Of a stretch of 57,904 bases of DNA, positions 31,092-39,152 are shown in pieces (within the stretch, counting starts at the first letter, position 1; each line of letters opens with the position of its first letter). Position numbers and translations under genes: made by a program. The notes below the pieces were generated by a model. It was not told where the DNA came from. It ran no database searches and saw only the letters and a program-made list of their open reading frames with translations. The stretch covers positions 1 through 57,904 of the forward strand of contig QCWH01000001.1 of the NCBI GenBank assembly GCA_003149565.1, given 5' to 3'. Origin of the DNA: Marivita sp. XM-24bin2 (GTDB lineage Bacteria > Pseudomonadota > Alphaproteobacteria > Rhodobacterales > Rhodobacteraceae).

Positions 31092-31642
31092 CCGATCTGC
31101 CGTCCTCGCTGTCGGCGGACCTGGTTTACAGATCGCATCGCGCGAATGGTGTACTGTCTCGCGTTTGGTATTCTTCCTGTGACCATTACCGCTATGGCCT
31201 ATCACGGGTCTGGAATGCAGACGATCCGGCACTTTTGTTCATAATGCTCAATCCCTCGACCGCAGACGAGCATCGAAATGATCCAACCGTAGCCCGGTGT
31301 GAAACACGCGCACGGTCTATGGGGTTTGGAGGCGTTTGCATCGCGAATCTGTTCGCCTATCGAGCAACCCGGCCGCATGACCTCAAGCTGGCTGCTGAAC
31401 CGATAGGAGCGGCGAATACGGTCGTTCTTGAGCACTGGATGCGTTTGGCAGGCATGACGATTGCTGCCTGGGGCGTGCATGGTGGCCATCAGGATCGTGG
31501 TGTGGCGTTTGCCAAGGCAACGCAAACTGAGATGCATCACCTTGGCCTCACGAAAGACGGACACCCGCGTCATCCGCTCTACGTATCCTTCGCAACAGAA
31601 CCGAACCCTTGGCCGCAATCGGAGCGGTATATCTGCGGCTAA
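31088..31642 (+). CDS. DUF1643 family protein
   Basis: A 184-residue protein of the DUF1643 family, recognised by the [18 protein letters not shown] block (about residues 54-71) and the later LFAYRATRP and AWGVHGGH. The function is not known. The family is often found on mobile elements as well as in chromosomes; here it is locked to truB by a 4-base overlap (ATGA) and so is translationally coupled to a tRNA-modification gene, which hints at an RNA-related job without proving it. No signal peptide or membrane span. Confidence 0.88.
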   Translation: MTDLPSSLSADLVYRSHRANGVLSRVWYSSCDHYRYGLSRVWNADDPALLFIMLNPSTADEHRNDPTVARCETRARSMGFGGVCIANLFAYRATRPHDLKLAAEPIGAANTVVLEHWMRLAGMTIAAWGVHGGHQDRGVAFAKATQTEMHHLGLTKDGHPRHPLYVSFATEPNPWPQSERYICG

Positions 31643-31810
31643 AGAACGGATGCGACATCGGCGCTGGAAGCACGTGTGCAAAAGGCTTTTCAACTGACAA
31701 TTATTCGCCTATACGCCCCCATCCGCGCCATATGCGGAGATTCTCCACGGGCTTTGCTGGACGACATCCCGGCTTGCGCCATTCACTCAAACCTTCGAAA
31801 GGAGACCCCG

Positions 31811-32080
31811 ATGTCGATCACTGTTGAAGAAAAGAACCGTCTGATCAAAGAATTCGCGACCAAAGAAGGCGACACCGGTTCGCCTGAAGTTCAGGTTGCA
31901 ATCCTGACCAGCCGTATCTCCACGCTGACTGAGCACTTCAAGACGCACAAGAAAGACAACCACTCGCGTCGTGGTCTGCTCAAGCTGGTGGCTCAGCGTC
32001 GTAAGCTGCTGGACTACACCAAAGCCAAAGACGAAGCGCGCTATCAGGACCTGATCAAGCGTCTCGGCATCCGTCGCTAA
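31811..32080 (+). CDS. rpsO: 30S ribosomal protein S15
   Basis: S15, 89 residues, full length; primary 16S rRNA binder in the platform of the small subunit. [20 protein letters not shown] (about residues 20-39), [22 protein letters not shown] (about 50-71, shown in part: [10 protein letters not shown]) and the C-terminal IKRLGIRR are the family marks. AAGGAG at 31798-31803 sets the ATG at 31811. A moderate terminator-like stem follows at 32103 and then the long pnp leader. In other bacteria S15 represses its own translation by binding its leader; I could not confirm such a fold by eye. Confidence 0.98.
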   Translation: MSITVEEKNRLIKEFATKEGDTGSPEVQVAILTSRISTLTEHFKTHKKDNHSRRGLLKLVAQRRKLLDYTKAKDEARYQDLIKRLGIRR

Positions 32081-32102
32081 GGCTTTTCTGAACTATACGT
32101 CG

Positions 32103-32127
32103 AAGGGCTCGCTATGCGGGCCCTTTT
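32103..32127 (+). terminator. Terminator-like stem after rpsO
   Basis: AAGGGCTCGC-TAT-GCGGGCCCTT, ten pairs with one G-U, followed by only a short TT run. Probably a leaky terminator or 3'-end stem separating rpsO from the pnp leader. Confidence 0.65.
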
Positions 32128-32190
32128 GCGTTTCTGGCAAGGCTTTTGCCATTGGCGCATCATGAGAATTACCCAAGCTTTGACGCCTTT

Positions 32191-32273
32191 GCGTCATTGC
32201 ATCTCAGACTGAAAACGAACGGTTTCCCTGAACGCAAAAATCCTGTAAGGCCGCTGCATCTGAGACGTGACGC
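32191..32273 (+). promoter_or_regulatory. Long-range stem in the pnp 5' leader
   Basis: GCGTCA (32191-32196) and TCTCAGA (32202-32208) can pair with TGACGC (32268-32273) and TCTGAGA (32259-32265), giving thirteen pairs with a small internal loop and a roughly 50-base apical region. A second stem GGCGGC/GCCGCC lies at 32307-32324. In Escherichia coli the pnp leader hairpin is cut by RNase III as the basis of PNPase autoregulation; this may be the counterpart. Confidence 0.5.
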
Positions 32274-32376
32274 TTCGACCTTGGCGCATGGCATGATGAA
32301 AGGGTCGGCGGCAATGGGGCCGCCACGAAAACGGGAGACCCGGAGGGCCGGGAGCGCTCCCTTACAGGAAACGATG

Positions 32377-34518
32377 ATGTTTAACATTTCGAAGAAAAGC
32401 ATGCAGTGGGGCGAGGAAACGCTCACACTGGAAACGGGCAAGGTTGCCCGTCAGGCCGATGGCAGCGTGATTGCCACCCTCGGCGAGACCTCTGTGATGG
32501 CCAACGTGACGTTCGCCAAACAACCGAAACCCGGTCAGGACTTCTTTCCGCTGACCGTCCATTATCAGGAAAAATACTACGCAGCCGGTAAAGTGCCGGG
32601 TGGTTTCTTTAAACGCGAGGCACGTCCGACCGAAAAAGAGACGCTGACCGCGCGCTTGATCGACCGTCCGATCCGGCCGCTTTTCGTACCGGGCTTCAAA
32701 AACGAAGTGCTGGTGATGTGTACCGTTCTGTCGCACGATCTGGTCAACGATCCCGATATCGTCGCAATGATCGCTGCGTCTGCCGCACTGACCATTTCGG
32801 GTGCACCCTTCATGGGGCCGATCGCGGGTTGCCGCGTAGGCTATGTCGATGGCGACTACATCCTCAACCCCGAGGTCGAGGATATGGATCAGTTGCGCAA
32901 CAACCCCGAGCAGCGCCTTGATCTGGTTGTCGCGGGCACCAAAGATGCCGTGATGATGGTGGAATCGGAAGCTTATGAGCTGACCGAGGATGAAATGCTG
33001 GGTGCCGTTACGTTCGCGCACGAGCAAATCCAGCCGGTTATCGACCTGATCATTGATCTGGCCGAAGATGCAGCAAAAGAACCTTTCGATTTCCAGCCTC
33101 CGGATTATTCTGAGTTGTATGATGCGGTTAAGGCCGCAGGCGAGGACAAGGTCCGCGCCGCTTATGCCATTACAGACAAGCAAGAGCGCACCACAGCGGT
33201 CTCTGATGCCAAAGCTGCGATCATGGAAGCGCTGAGCGAAGAGCAGCTTGAAGATCCGAATCTCGGCTCCGCACTGAAAAAGCTCGAAGCTTCGGTTCTG
33301 CGTGGCGATGTCGTCAAGACTGGCAAGCGGATCGATGGTCGTGCATTGGACGAAGTGCGTGACATTGTCTGCGAAACTGGCCTTTTGCCACGCACGCACG
33401 GATCTGCTTTGTTCACCCGTGGTGAAACGCAGGGTCTGGTTGTCACCACACTCGGTACAGGTGACGACGAACAAATCATCGACGCGCTGCACGGAAATTT
33501 CCGTTCGAACTTCCTGCTGCACTATAACTTCCCGCCGTATTCGGTTGGTGAAGCCGGTCGCGTGGGCCCTCCGGGACGTCGCGAAATCGGTCACGGTAAA
33601 CTGGCATGGCGTGCGCTTCAGGCGGTTCTGCCGGCGGCAACCGATTTCCCCTACACCATCCGGGTGGTGTCTGAGATCACCGAATCCAACGGCTCGTCTT
33701 CCATGGCCTCCGTGTGTGGCGGTTCGCTCTCCATGATGGATGCGGGTGTTCCGCTCAAGTCCGCCGTCGCTGGCGTTGCAATGGGTCTGATCCTCGAAGA
33801 GGACGGCTCCTACGCGGTTCTCACAGACATCCTGGGTGACGAAGACCACCTTGGCGACATGGACTTCAAAGTGGCAGGTACCGAGAACGGCATCACGTCG
33901 CTGCAGATGGACATCAAGGTTGCTGGCATCACACCCGAGATCATGAAGAAGGCGCTCGCTCAGGCGAAAGAAGGCCGGATGCATATCCTTGGTGAGATGA
34001 ACAAGGCCCTCACTGGCGCTGCTGAGTTCTCTATCCACGCACCGCGTATCGAAACGATGCAGATCCCAACCGACAAGATCCGCGAAGTGATCGGTTCGGG
34101 CGGTAAGGTCATTCGTGAAATCGTTGAGGTTTCGGGTGCAAAAGTCGACATCAACGACGAAGGCATTATCAAGATCGCCAGCCCCAACGGCGAGGCCATC
34201 AAGAAAGCCTACGACATGATCCACTCGATCGTCGCAGAACCGGAAGAAGGCCAGGTCTACAAAGGCAAGGTCGTGAAGATCGTCGATTTTGGCGCATTCG
34301 TGAACTTCTTTGGCAAGCGCGATGGCCTGGTCCATGTGTCCCAGATCGAAAACCGTCGCCTGAACCATCCCTCTGATGTGCTCAAGGAAGGCCAGGAAGT
34401 CTTTGTGAAGCTTCTGGGCTTTGACGACCGCGGCAAGGTTCGCCTTGCGATGAAAATGGTTGATCAGGAAACCGGCGAAGAAATCGCACCGGAGAAAAAG
34501 AAGGAAGACGCAGAGTAA
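32377..34518 (+). CDS. pnp: Polynucleotide phosphorylase
   Basis: 3'-5' phosphorolytic exoribonuclease of the RNA degradosome, 713 residues. Two RNase PH domains flank an alpha-helical linker (about 220-310); RNA-binding loops include [12 protein letters not shown] near 76 and RPIRPLF near 98; the second core has [20 protein letters not shown] near 390 and catalytic aspartates in [21 protein letters not shown] (split: [14 protein letters not shown]) near 485. KH domain ([15 protein letters not shown], about 565) and S1 domain ([15 protein letters not shown], about 627) close it. Of two adjacent ATGs, 32377 is chosen: AGGAA is 6 bases upstream and it yields the family start [12 protein letters not shown]. 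Confidence 0.98.
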   Translation: MFNISKKSMQWGEETLTLETGKVARQADGSVIATLGETSVMANVTFAKQPKPGQDFFPLTVHYQEKYYAAGKVPGGFFKREARPTEKETLTARLIDRPIRPLFVPGFKNEVLVMCTVLSHDLVNDPDIVAMIAASAALTISGAPFMGPIAGCRVGYVDGDYILNPEVEDMDQLRNNPEQRLDLVVAGTKDAVMMVESEAYELTEDEMLGAVTFAHEQIQPVIDLIIDLAEDAAKEPFDFQPPDYSELYDAVKAAGEDKVRAAYAITDKQERTTAVSDAKAAIMEALSEEQLEDPNLGSALKKLEASVLRGDVVKTGKRIDGRALDEVRDIVCETGLLPRTHGSALFTRGETQGLVVTTLGTGDDEQIIDALHGNFRSNFLLHYNFPPYSVGEAGRVGPPGRREIGHGKLAWRALQAVLPAATDFPYTIRVVSEITESNGSSSMASVCGGSLSMMDAGVPLKSAVAGVAMGLILEEDGSYAVLTDILGDEDHLGDMDFKVAGTENGITSLQMDIKVAGITPEIMKKALAQAKEGRMHILGEMNKALTGAAEFSIHAPRIETMQIPTDKIREVIGSGGKVIREIVEVSGAKVDINDEGIIKIASPNGEAIKKAYDMIHSIVAEPEEGQVYKGKVVKIVDFGAFVNFFGKRDGLVHVSQIENRRLNHPSDVLKEGQEVFVKLLGFDDRGKVRLAMKMVDQETGEEIAPEKKKEDAE

Positions 34519-34545
34519 TCTGTAACTTTCCAAGTGTCTGAAATT

Positions 34546-34573
34546 AAAGCGCCTCTTCGGAGGCGCTTTTTTT
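34546..34573 (+). terminator. Rho-independent terminator of pnp
   Basis: AAAGCGCCTC-TTCG-GAGGCGCTTT, ten perfect pairs closed by a UUCG tetraloop and followed by T residues to 34573. The GGAGG in its right arm (34559-34563) lies 10 bases before the ATG of the CIA30 gene. Confidence 0.95.
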
Positions 34574-35140
34574 ATGTGCAGCCCGGACTATCTCACGCGC
34601 ATGGGATGGAAAGCGATGGTGATTGGGATGATGTTAGCGGGACAAACGGCTGCGGAGACGTTATTTGATGATTTTTCTGGCGAGGCAGACACGCGATGGG
34701 ATTATGTCGCGGATGGAGTGATGGGTGGCGTCTCATCAGGGACAGCCGACATTATCGGATCCGGGGCACAGGCCATACTGCGTCTGCGTGGCACTGTCAG
34801 CACAGAAAACAATGGTGGTTTCATCCAGGTTCGTCGCCGGTTTGACAACGACTGGCCACGGGCAGCCGAGGGATTACGCCTGACAGTTAAAGGCAACGGC
34901 GCCCTCTACTATGTCTTCCTCAAGACGCCGAATCTGTCGCGAATCTGGCATTCGTATCGCGCGTCTTTTGTCGCGCCAGCGCATTGGCAGACCATCGACT
35001 TACCGTTCGACATGTTTGGCCCGTCGCATATGGGTATGCCTGCAATGTATGATCCCCTAGAGGTTACCAGCGTTGCCATCGTGGCCTATGGCGACGACTA
35101 TGAGGCAGATATCTCTGTGCGCGAAATTAGTTTGTTCTAA
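34574..35140 (+). CDS. CIA30 family protein (NDUFAF1-like)
   Basis: A 188-residue protein of the complex I intermediate-associated protein 30 family, a jelly-roll fold known in mitochondria for assembly of respiratory complex I. WDYVADGVMGGVSSG (about residues 42-56) is the signature, with NNGGFIQVRRRF near 77 and the C-terminal VTSVAIVAYGDD. A membrane-leading segment (AMVIGMMLAGQTAA, about 14-27) suggests export to the periplasm. The first ATG at 34574 abuts the pnp terminator and would use the GGAGG inside it; ATGs at 34601 and 34616 are credible alternatives. Bacterial function is unproven. Its TAA merges with the A-run that is the T-tract of a minus-strand terminator. Confidence 0.8.
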   Translation: MCSPDYLTRMGWKAMVIGMMLAGQTAAETLFDDFSGEADTRWDYVADGVMGGVSSGTADIIGSGAQAILRLRGTVSTENNGGFIQVRRRFDNDWPRAAEGLRLTVKGNGALYYVFLKTPNLSRIWHSYRASFVAPAHWQTIDLPFDMFGPSHMGMPAMYDPLEVTSVAIVAYGDDYEADISVREISLF

Positions 35141-35168
35141 AAAAAAGACCCCGGAAAAATCCGGGGCC
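35139..35168 (-). terminator. Strong intrinsic terminator, minus strand
   Basis: Read on the minus strand: GGCCCCGGA-TTTT-TCCGGGGTC followed by eight T residues. The T-tract is only on this strand, so it serves leftward transcripts: the response regulator mRNA and, if real, the small RNA described next. Confidence 0.92.
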
Positions 35169-35223
35169 AGGTCCAACAGGGAGGTGCATATGATGACCCG
35201 CATATGCGACGGGAACTCTTGAG
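35139..35223 (-). ncRNA. Candidate FNR-controlled small RNA, about 85 nt
   Basis: On the minus strand a perfect FNR box (35256-35269) is followed 20 bases later by TTTAAT (35235-35230, five of six to a -10), which would start a transcript near 35223. That RNA would hold a 7-bp stem-loop GCATATG-N8-CATATGC (35207-35186), a single-stranded stretch ACCUCCCUGUUGG with a CCUCCC anti-Shine-Dalgarno-like motif, and the strong terminator at 35168-35139. This is a textbook trans-acting sRNA layout. It lies in the 3' region of the response regulator transcript. Everything except the motifs themselves is inference; the site-to--10 distance is 1-2 bases short of the class II ideal. Confidence 0.45.
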
Positions 35224-35255
35224 ATCCGGATTAAAGATACACGTATCATGCTTCT

Positions 35256-35269
35256 TTGATCTGAATCAA
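35256..35269. promoter_or_regulatory. FNR/FnrL-type binding site
   Basis: TTGATCTGAATCAA, an exact match to the TTGAT-N4-ATCAA consensus of FNR/Anr/FnrL, the oxygen-sensing activators. It lies between the 3' ends of two convergent genes, so it does not precede any annotated gene; the only transcript it could drive in normal geometry runs leftward into the terminator at 35139. Confidence 0.75.
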
Positions 35270-35283
35270 AATCGACCAAGGTC

Positions 35284-35970
35284 TTAAGATACCAAACGAT
35301 ATCCTCCAGACTCTGTAACAAGCAAACGCGCGTTAGAGGGATCTGGTTCAATTTTTTGACGCAAGCGGTAGATATGCGTCTCTAGCGTGTGCGTAGTAAC
35401 GCCGGCATTGTACCCCCAAACCTCGTGCAGCAAGGTATCGCGTGCGACCACGCCCTCGGTGGACCGGTAAAGAAACTTGAGAATGTTTGTTTCTTTCTCG
35501 GTCAAACGGATCTTCTTGTCATCATCCGTGATCAAGAGCTTCATGGACGGTTTGAACGTGTACGGGCCAAGCGTAAAAACAGCGTCTTCGGATTGTTCAT
35601 GCTGACGCAGTTGGGCTCGAATACGTGCCAGAAGCACCGGAAACTTAAACGGCTTGGTGACGTAGTCATTGGCACCGGCGTCCAGCCCGAGGATTGTATC
35701 CGCATCTGAATCGTGACCGGTCAGCATCAGAACCGGGGCCTTAACGCCTTGTTTGCGCATCAGGCGACACAATTCACGGCCATCGGTGTCGGGAAGACCG
35801 ACGTCGAGGATAATCAGATCATAGAGCTGTTCCTTCACCCGACTCATCGCAGCGGTGCCGCAATCGGCTTCGAACACTTCAAAGTCTTCTGTCATAACAA
35901 GCTGCTCGGCCAGCGCCTCGCGCAGATCGTCATCATCATCGACCAGAAGGATATTCTTAAGCTGTGCCAT
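35284..35970 (-). CDS. OmpR/PhoB-family response regulator, CenR-like
   Basis: Two-component DNA-binding regulator, 228 residues. The receiver domain has the acidic pocket VDDDDD near residues 10-15, the phospho-accepting aspartate in LIILDVGLPDTDG near 55, threonine in MLTGHDSD and lysine in YVTKPFKFP near 105. The C-terminal winged helix has EKETNILKFLYRSTEGVV and THTLETHIYRLRQKIEPDP. The sequence strongly resembles the CenR-type regulators conserved in Rhodobacterales, which control envelope genes; that identity is from memory and tentative. No histidine kinase gene is adjacent. It is monocistronic, followed by a 115-base untranslated region with an FNR box and a strong terminator. Confidence 0.93.
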   Translation of the reverse strand: MAQLKNILLVDDDDDLREALAEQLVMTEDFEVFEADCGTAAMSRVKEQLYDLIILDVGLPDTDGRELCRLMRKQGVKAPVLMLTGHDSDADTILGLDAGANDYVTKPFKFPVLLARIRAQLRQHEQSEDAVFTLGPYTFKPSMKLLITDDDKKIRLTEKETNILKFLYRSTEGVVARDTLLHEVWGYNAGVTTHTLETHIYRLRQKIEPDPSNARLLVTESGGYRLVS

Positions 35971-36129
35971 CGTTGTGTTTCTCCGTCGGTTTCGAGAGAC
36001 ATGGGCAAGGCGTTGCGTGCGGGCAAGAATTGCTGCAAGTGTTTCACAGCCTCGTGTATGCAGGGGCCAAATGTTTCATAAATTGGGGCCTTTTGTTGCA
36101 AAAGGCCCGTTCTGGATGGCTTCGATTCC

Positions 36130-37218
36130 ATGACGCTTGCGCCTGATATCACTGATCTTTTGGCCCGGGCACGGGCAGATCTTCGTATGGGCGTGCCGAT
36201 TGTCCTTGGTACACAATCGGGGCTGTTGGTGCTTGCCGTGGAATCCTTGGGGCCCGAACGGTTGCGGGATGTGATTGCGCTTGGTGAGGACGTAGACCTC
36301 GTTTTGACGGGTCGACGTGCCGCCACGCTCAAGGCCAGAGCCTATGATGGCGATGTGGCACGGGTGGTGTTGCCCGACGATGCCAGCCTGCGCTGGGTAC
36401 AGGCGGTGGCTGATCCTGCTGACGACCTGTCGCATCCGATGAAAGGACCATTGGTGACGCGGCGCAGCGGAGATCCCACGTTGCACCGCCTTGCGGTCAC
36501 CTTGGCAAAGACGGCGCGTCTTTTGCCTGCGGTAATTACCATGGAAGTCCGGGACGCAAAGGCGTTTGCTTCTGAGCATGCCTTGACGCTGATTGACCCG
36601 GTTGTCGCAGCCCCTCGCCTGGGCGCCTCTGCCGTGTTTGATGGCGTGGTGTCTGCACGAGTTCCTCTGCGCGCGGCCCAGAATGCGCGCTTGCATGTGT
36701 ACCGCCCCGAAGATGGCTCAGAGGAGCACTACGCCATCGAAATCGGCCGCCCGGATCGGGCGAAACCGGTCCTCGCGCGGCTTCACTCGGCCTGTTTTAC
36801 GGGGGACCTGCTGGGTAGTCTCAAATGTGATTGCGGCCCGCAATTGAACGGCGCACTCGCGGCGATGGGCGGCGAGGGGGAGGGCGTTCTGCTCTACCTA
36901 AATCAGGAAGGGCGCGGGATCGGCCTTGCCAACAAGATGCGCGCCTATGCCCTTCAGGATCAGGGGTTCGACACGGTCGAGGCCAACCACAGGCTGGGCT
37001 TTGAAGATGACGAACGGGATTTCCGAATCGGGGCGGAACTCCTGCGCAAACTGGGGTTCGGCTCGGTCCGGCTGATGACGAACAATCCCGCCAAGATTGC
37101 GATGATGGAGAAACAGGGCATTACCGTTGCTGAACGTGTGCCGCTGAAAGTCGGTGAGAATCCACACAATACAGACTATCTCGCCACCAAGGCGCGCAAG
37201 TCGGGGCATCTTCTGTGA
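36130..37218 (+). CDS. ribA: GTP cyclohydrolase II with N-terminal extension
   Basis: Catalyses the first step of riboflavin synthesis, GTP to diaminohydroxyphosphoribosylaminopyrimidine. The C-terminal 190 residues are the enzyme: zinc ligands C222, C233 and C235 in HSACFTGDLLGSLKCDCG, then LLYLNQEGRGIGLANKMRAY near 255 and the arginine-containing NPAKIAMMEKQGI near 318. The N-terminal 165 residues look like a degenerate DHBP synthase (RibB) domain: DADASRWVQ-type positions remain in part, but the RibB acidic metal motif is not seen. This two-domain RibA is common in Rhodobacterales. The stop overlaps the next start as GTGA. Confidence 0.93.
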   Translation: MTLAPDITDLLARARADLRMGVPIVLGTQSGLLVLAVESLGPERLRDVIALGEDVDLVLTGRRAATLKARAYDGDVARVVLPDDASLRWVQAVADPADDLSHPMKGPLVTRRSGDPTLHRLAVTLAKTARLLPAVITMEVRDAKAFASEHALTLIDPVVAAPRLGASAVFDGVVSARVPLRAAQNARLHVYRPEDGSEEHYAIEIGRPDRAKPVLARLHSACFTGDLLGSLKCDCGPQLNGALAAMGGEGEGVLLYLNQEGRGIGLANKMRAYALQDQGFDTVEANHRLGFEDDERDFRIGAELLRKLGFGSVRLMTNNPAKIAMMEKQGITVAERVPLKVGENPHNTDYLATKARKSGHLL

Positions 37219-37721
37219 CGCCGGTCGACTTGGTTCTCACGCGGCAGGGCCTGAGATTTATGGGCCGGTTATGGCCCTGCACCATCGGCAAAGGCGGTGT
37301 CCGAGCCGACAAGCGCGAAGGCGATGGCGCGACACCCGTTGGGGTGCATCGCATCGTTGCCCTTCTCTATCGTCCCGACCGGATGGCACGTCCGACGGAT
37401 TGGGCGGTGCCGATCCGTCCGGGGGATCTCTGGTCCGACGATCCTTCACATGAGGATTACAATCTCATGGTCCGTGCGCCTTATCCCTATAGCCACGAAA
37501 CCCTGCGCCGGGCTGATCCGCTTTATGATCTGGTGCTGCTGACCGACTGGAACTGGCCCCGTGCCGAAAAGGGTAGGGGATCGGCGATTTTTCTGCACCG
37601 TTGGCGTCGCCCTGGCTATCCCACCGAAGGCTGTGTTGCGTTCCGATCTGATCATCTGCAGCGGATCGCCCGACTGATCCGCCATGAGACCCGGCTGATC
37701 GTTCCCGCCTCATTGACCTGA
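37215..37721 (+). CDS. L,D-transpeptidase-fold (YkuD) protein without signal peptide
   Basis: A 168-residue YkuD/ErfK-type domain. The catalytic signature is intact: histidine in FLHRWRRPGYPTEGCVAF (about residues 123-142), with cysteine C140 preceded by the TEG turn. Enzymes of this fold cross-link or modify peptidoglycan in the periplasm, but this protein has no signal peptide or membrane anchor, begins directly with the first strand (VDLVLTRQGLRF), and is translationally coupled to cytosolic RibA by a GTGA overlap. Either export uses another route or its substrate is cytosolic. It is encoded between riboflavin and DNA-repair-like genes, which gives no further hint. Confidence 0.88.
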   Translation: MTPVDLVLTRQGLRFMGRLWPCTIGKGGVRADKREGDGATPVGVHRIVALLYRPDRMARPTDWAVPIRPGDLWSDDPSHEDYNLMVRAPYPYSHETLRRADPLYDLVLLTDWNWPRAEKGRGSAIFLHRWRRPGYPTEGCVAFRSDHLQRIARLIRHETRLIVPASLT

Positions 37722-37746
37722 GGCGTGAGGCATTACATCTGGACGC

Positions 37747-38328
37747 ATGACAGTTCAGGATCGCCTTGCCAACTGCACACTGTGCGCGGACCGTTTCGCC
37801 GCCACCGCGACCCACCACAGGCCGAAGCCCGTGGTTTGGTTCCGCCCTGGCGCGCGGCTGTTGATCTGCTCGCAGGCACCGGGCATGCGCGCGCACAACA
37901 GCCGTACGCCTTTTGACGACCCCTCTGGTGATCGTCTGCGGGATTGGTTGGGGCTGGACCGCACTGCGTTCTATGACCAAACCCGTGTTGCGATTGTCCC
38001 GATGGGGTTCTGCTTCCCGGGCTATGACGCGGCAGGTTCTGACCTGCCGCCACCCGCGATCTGCCGCGAAACATGGCACAGCGAAGTTTTGGGCCATATC
38101 GGTGACGTGCCTCTTAAACTCGTGATCGGAGGGTATGCGCACAAATACCACCTAGGCACCAAGGCAGGCGTGACCGAAACCGTACGCGCCTGGCGCGACC
38201 ATTGGCCGTCGGTTCTGCCCTTGCCGCATCCAAGCTGGCGCAATACGGCATGGATCAAGAAAAACCCGTGGTTCGAGGTCGAGGTTCTGCCCGCCCTGCG
38301 CGCCCGGGTGCAGGAGGTGATGGCATGA
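37747..38328 (+). CDS. Uracil-DNA glycosylase family protein, four-cysteine type
   Basis: A 193-residue UDG-superfamily protein. The family motif is in LLICSQAPGMRAH (about residues 38-50), where SQAPG replaces GEAPG/GQNPG, and the leucine-loop motif is PLPHPSWRN (about 160-168). Four cysteines fall in the pattern of iron-sulfur UDGs: CTLC near 10-13, then C in GFCFPG and C in AICRETW, 16 residues apart, so a 4Fe-4S cluster is likely. It may excise uracil from DNA or be a catalytically altered relative. Its stop overlaps the SseB gene (ATGA). Confidence 0.85.
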   Translation: MTVQDRLANCTLCADRFAATATHHRPKPVVWFRPGARLLICSQAPGMRAHNSRTPFDDPSGDRLRDWLGLDRTAFYDQTRVAIVPMGFCFPGYDAAGSDLPPPAICRETWHSEVLGHIGDVPLKLVIGGYAHKYHLGTKAGVTETVRAWRDHWPSVLPLPHPSWRNTAWIKKNPWFEVEVLPALRARVQEVMA

Positions 38329-39116
38329 CTTTGCAAACCCCGTTGGATCATGCCCATGCGGCAATGGAGGCGGCCCCCGATGCGGATGCGCTGCGCCTCC
38401 GCTTCTACGATCGCCTGGCCGAGGCCGAGTTGTTCCTGATGCTGGCCCGAGAGGCCGAGGGTAATCAGGCGGAACCGGAGCTTTTCGATTTGGGCGATGC
38501 GCAATTTGTGCTTGTGTTCGACACCGAAGACCGTCTGGGCACTTTTGCAGGACGGGTTGTGCCCTATGCGGCTTTGTCCGGGCGGTCGATCGTCGGGATG
38601 CTGGCCGGGCAGGGGATCGGTATCGCATTGAACCCCGAAGTTGCGCCGTCTTCGATCCTGCTGCCCGCCGAAGCGGTGGATTGGCTGGCGGAAACCGTGG
38701 CGCAAGGTCCATCCGAGGCTGAAGCGCGCCCGGAAGAATTACGCGCGCCGAGGGCTTTGCCGGATGGGCTGCTCGAAGCGATCGATGCCAAGTTGCGCAC
38801 GGCGACCGGTCTGGCGCGGCGCGGTTATCTCGCCGAAGTGGTCTATGACAGTGGTGTGCGTGGACATCTGATCGGCTTTACCGGCGCTGTACCCGGCGCA
38901 GAGGGCGCGCTGGCGCGAGCCATTCAGGAAGCGCTTGTGTTTTCCGGCCTGGAAGCCGCAGCGCTGGACGTCGTTTTCCTGCGGGACAGCGACCCTGTGA
39001 CGGCGCAATTGGCTCGGGTGGGTCTGCGCTTTGATCTGCCGGAACACGAAGCGCCCGCGCATGTCGAGCGGATCGCGCCGGGGAGTGATCCTGAGAAACC
39101 GCCGATCCTGCGGTGA
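38325..39116 (+). CDS. SseB family protein
   Basis: A 263-residue protein with an SseB N-terminal domain (about 1-125): ELFLMLAREAEG near 31, FDTEDRLGTFAG near 61, IVGMLAGQGIGIALNPE near 87 and SILLPAEAVDWL near 106. The remaining half matches the SseB C-terminal domain loosely. SseB was first described as a sulfur-metabolism or serine-sensitivity enhancer; the molecular role is not known. CAGGAGG precedes the ATG at 38325, which overlaps the UDG-like gene's stop. It ends the ribA-ykuD-udg-sseB run, followed by an inverted repeat. Confidence 0.85.
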   Translation: MTLQTPLDHAHAAMEAAPDADALRLRFYDRLAEAELFLMLAREAEGNQAEPELFDLGDAQFVLVFDTEDRLGTFAGRVVPYAALSGRSIVGMLAGQGIGIALNPEVAPSSILLPAEAVDWLAETVAQGPSEAEARPEELRAPRALPDGLLEAIDAKLRTATGLARRGYLAEVVYDSGVRGHLIGFTGAVPGAEGALARAIQEALVFSGLEAAALDVVFLRDSDPVTAQLARVGLRFDLPEHEAPAHVERIAPGSDPEKPPILR

Positions 39117-39117
39117 C

Positions 39118-39139
39118 CAAACTCCGATGACGGAGTTTG
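39118..39139. terminator. Inverted repeat between convergent genes
   Basis: CAAACTCCG-ATGA-CGGAGTTTG, nine perfect pairs, directly after the SseB stop and 14 bases before the P1 peptidase stop. No T-tract on either side, so it is at best a weak bidirectional terminator or an mRNA 3'-end stem. Confidence 0.55.
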
Positions 39140-39152
39140 CAAAACTGGCAGA

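Noticed and set aside
32362-34533. 723-codon open frame on the minus strand opposite pnp
   Set aside because: Antisense shadow of pnp caused by codon bias; no protein family recognised.
35190-35222. Ten-codon open frame with an AGGGAGG ribosome-binding-like site on the plus strand
   Set aside because: The Shine-Dalgarno-like sequence is simply the complement of the CCUCCC stretch of the proposed minus-strand sRNA. No plus-strand promoter is seen and the peptide is too short to support.
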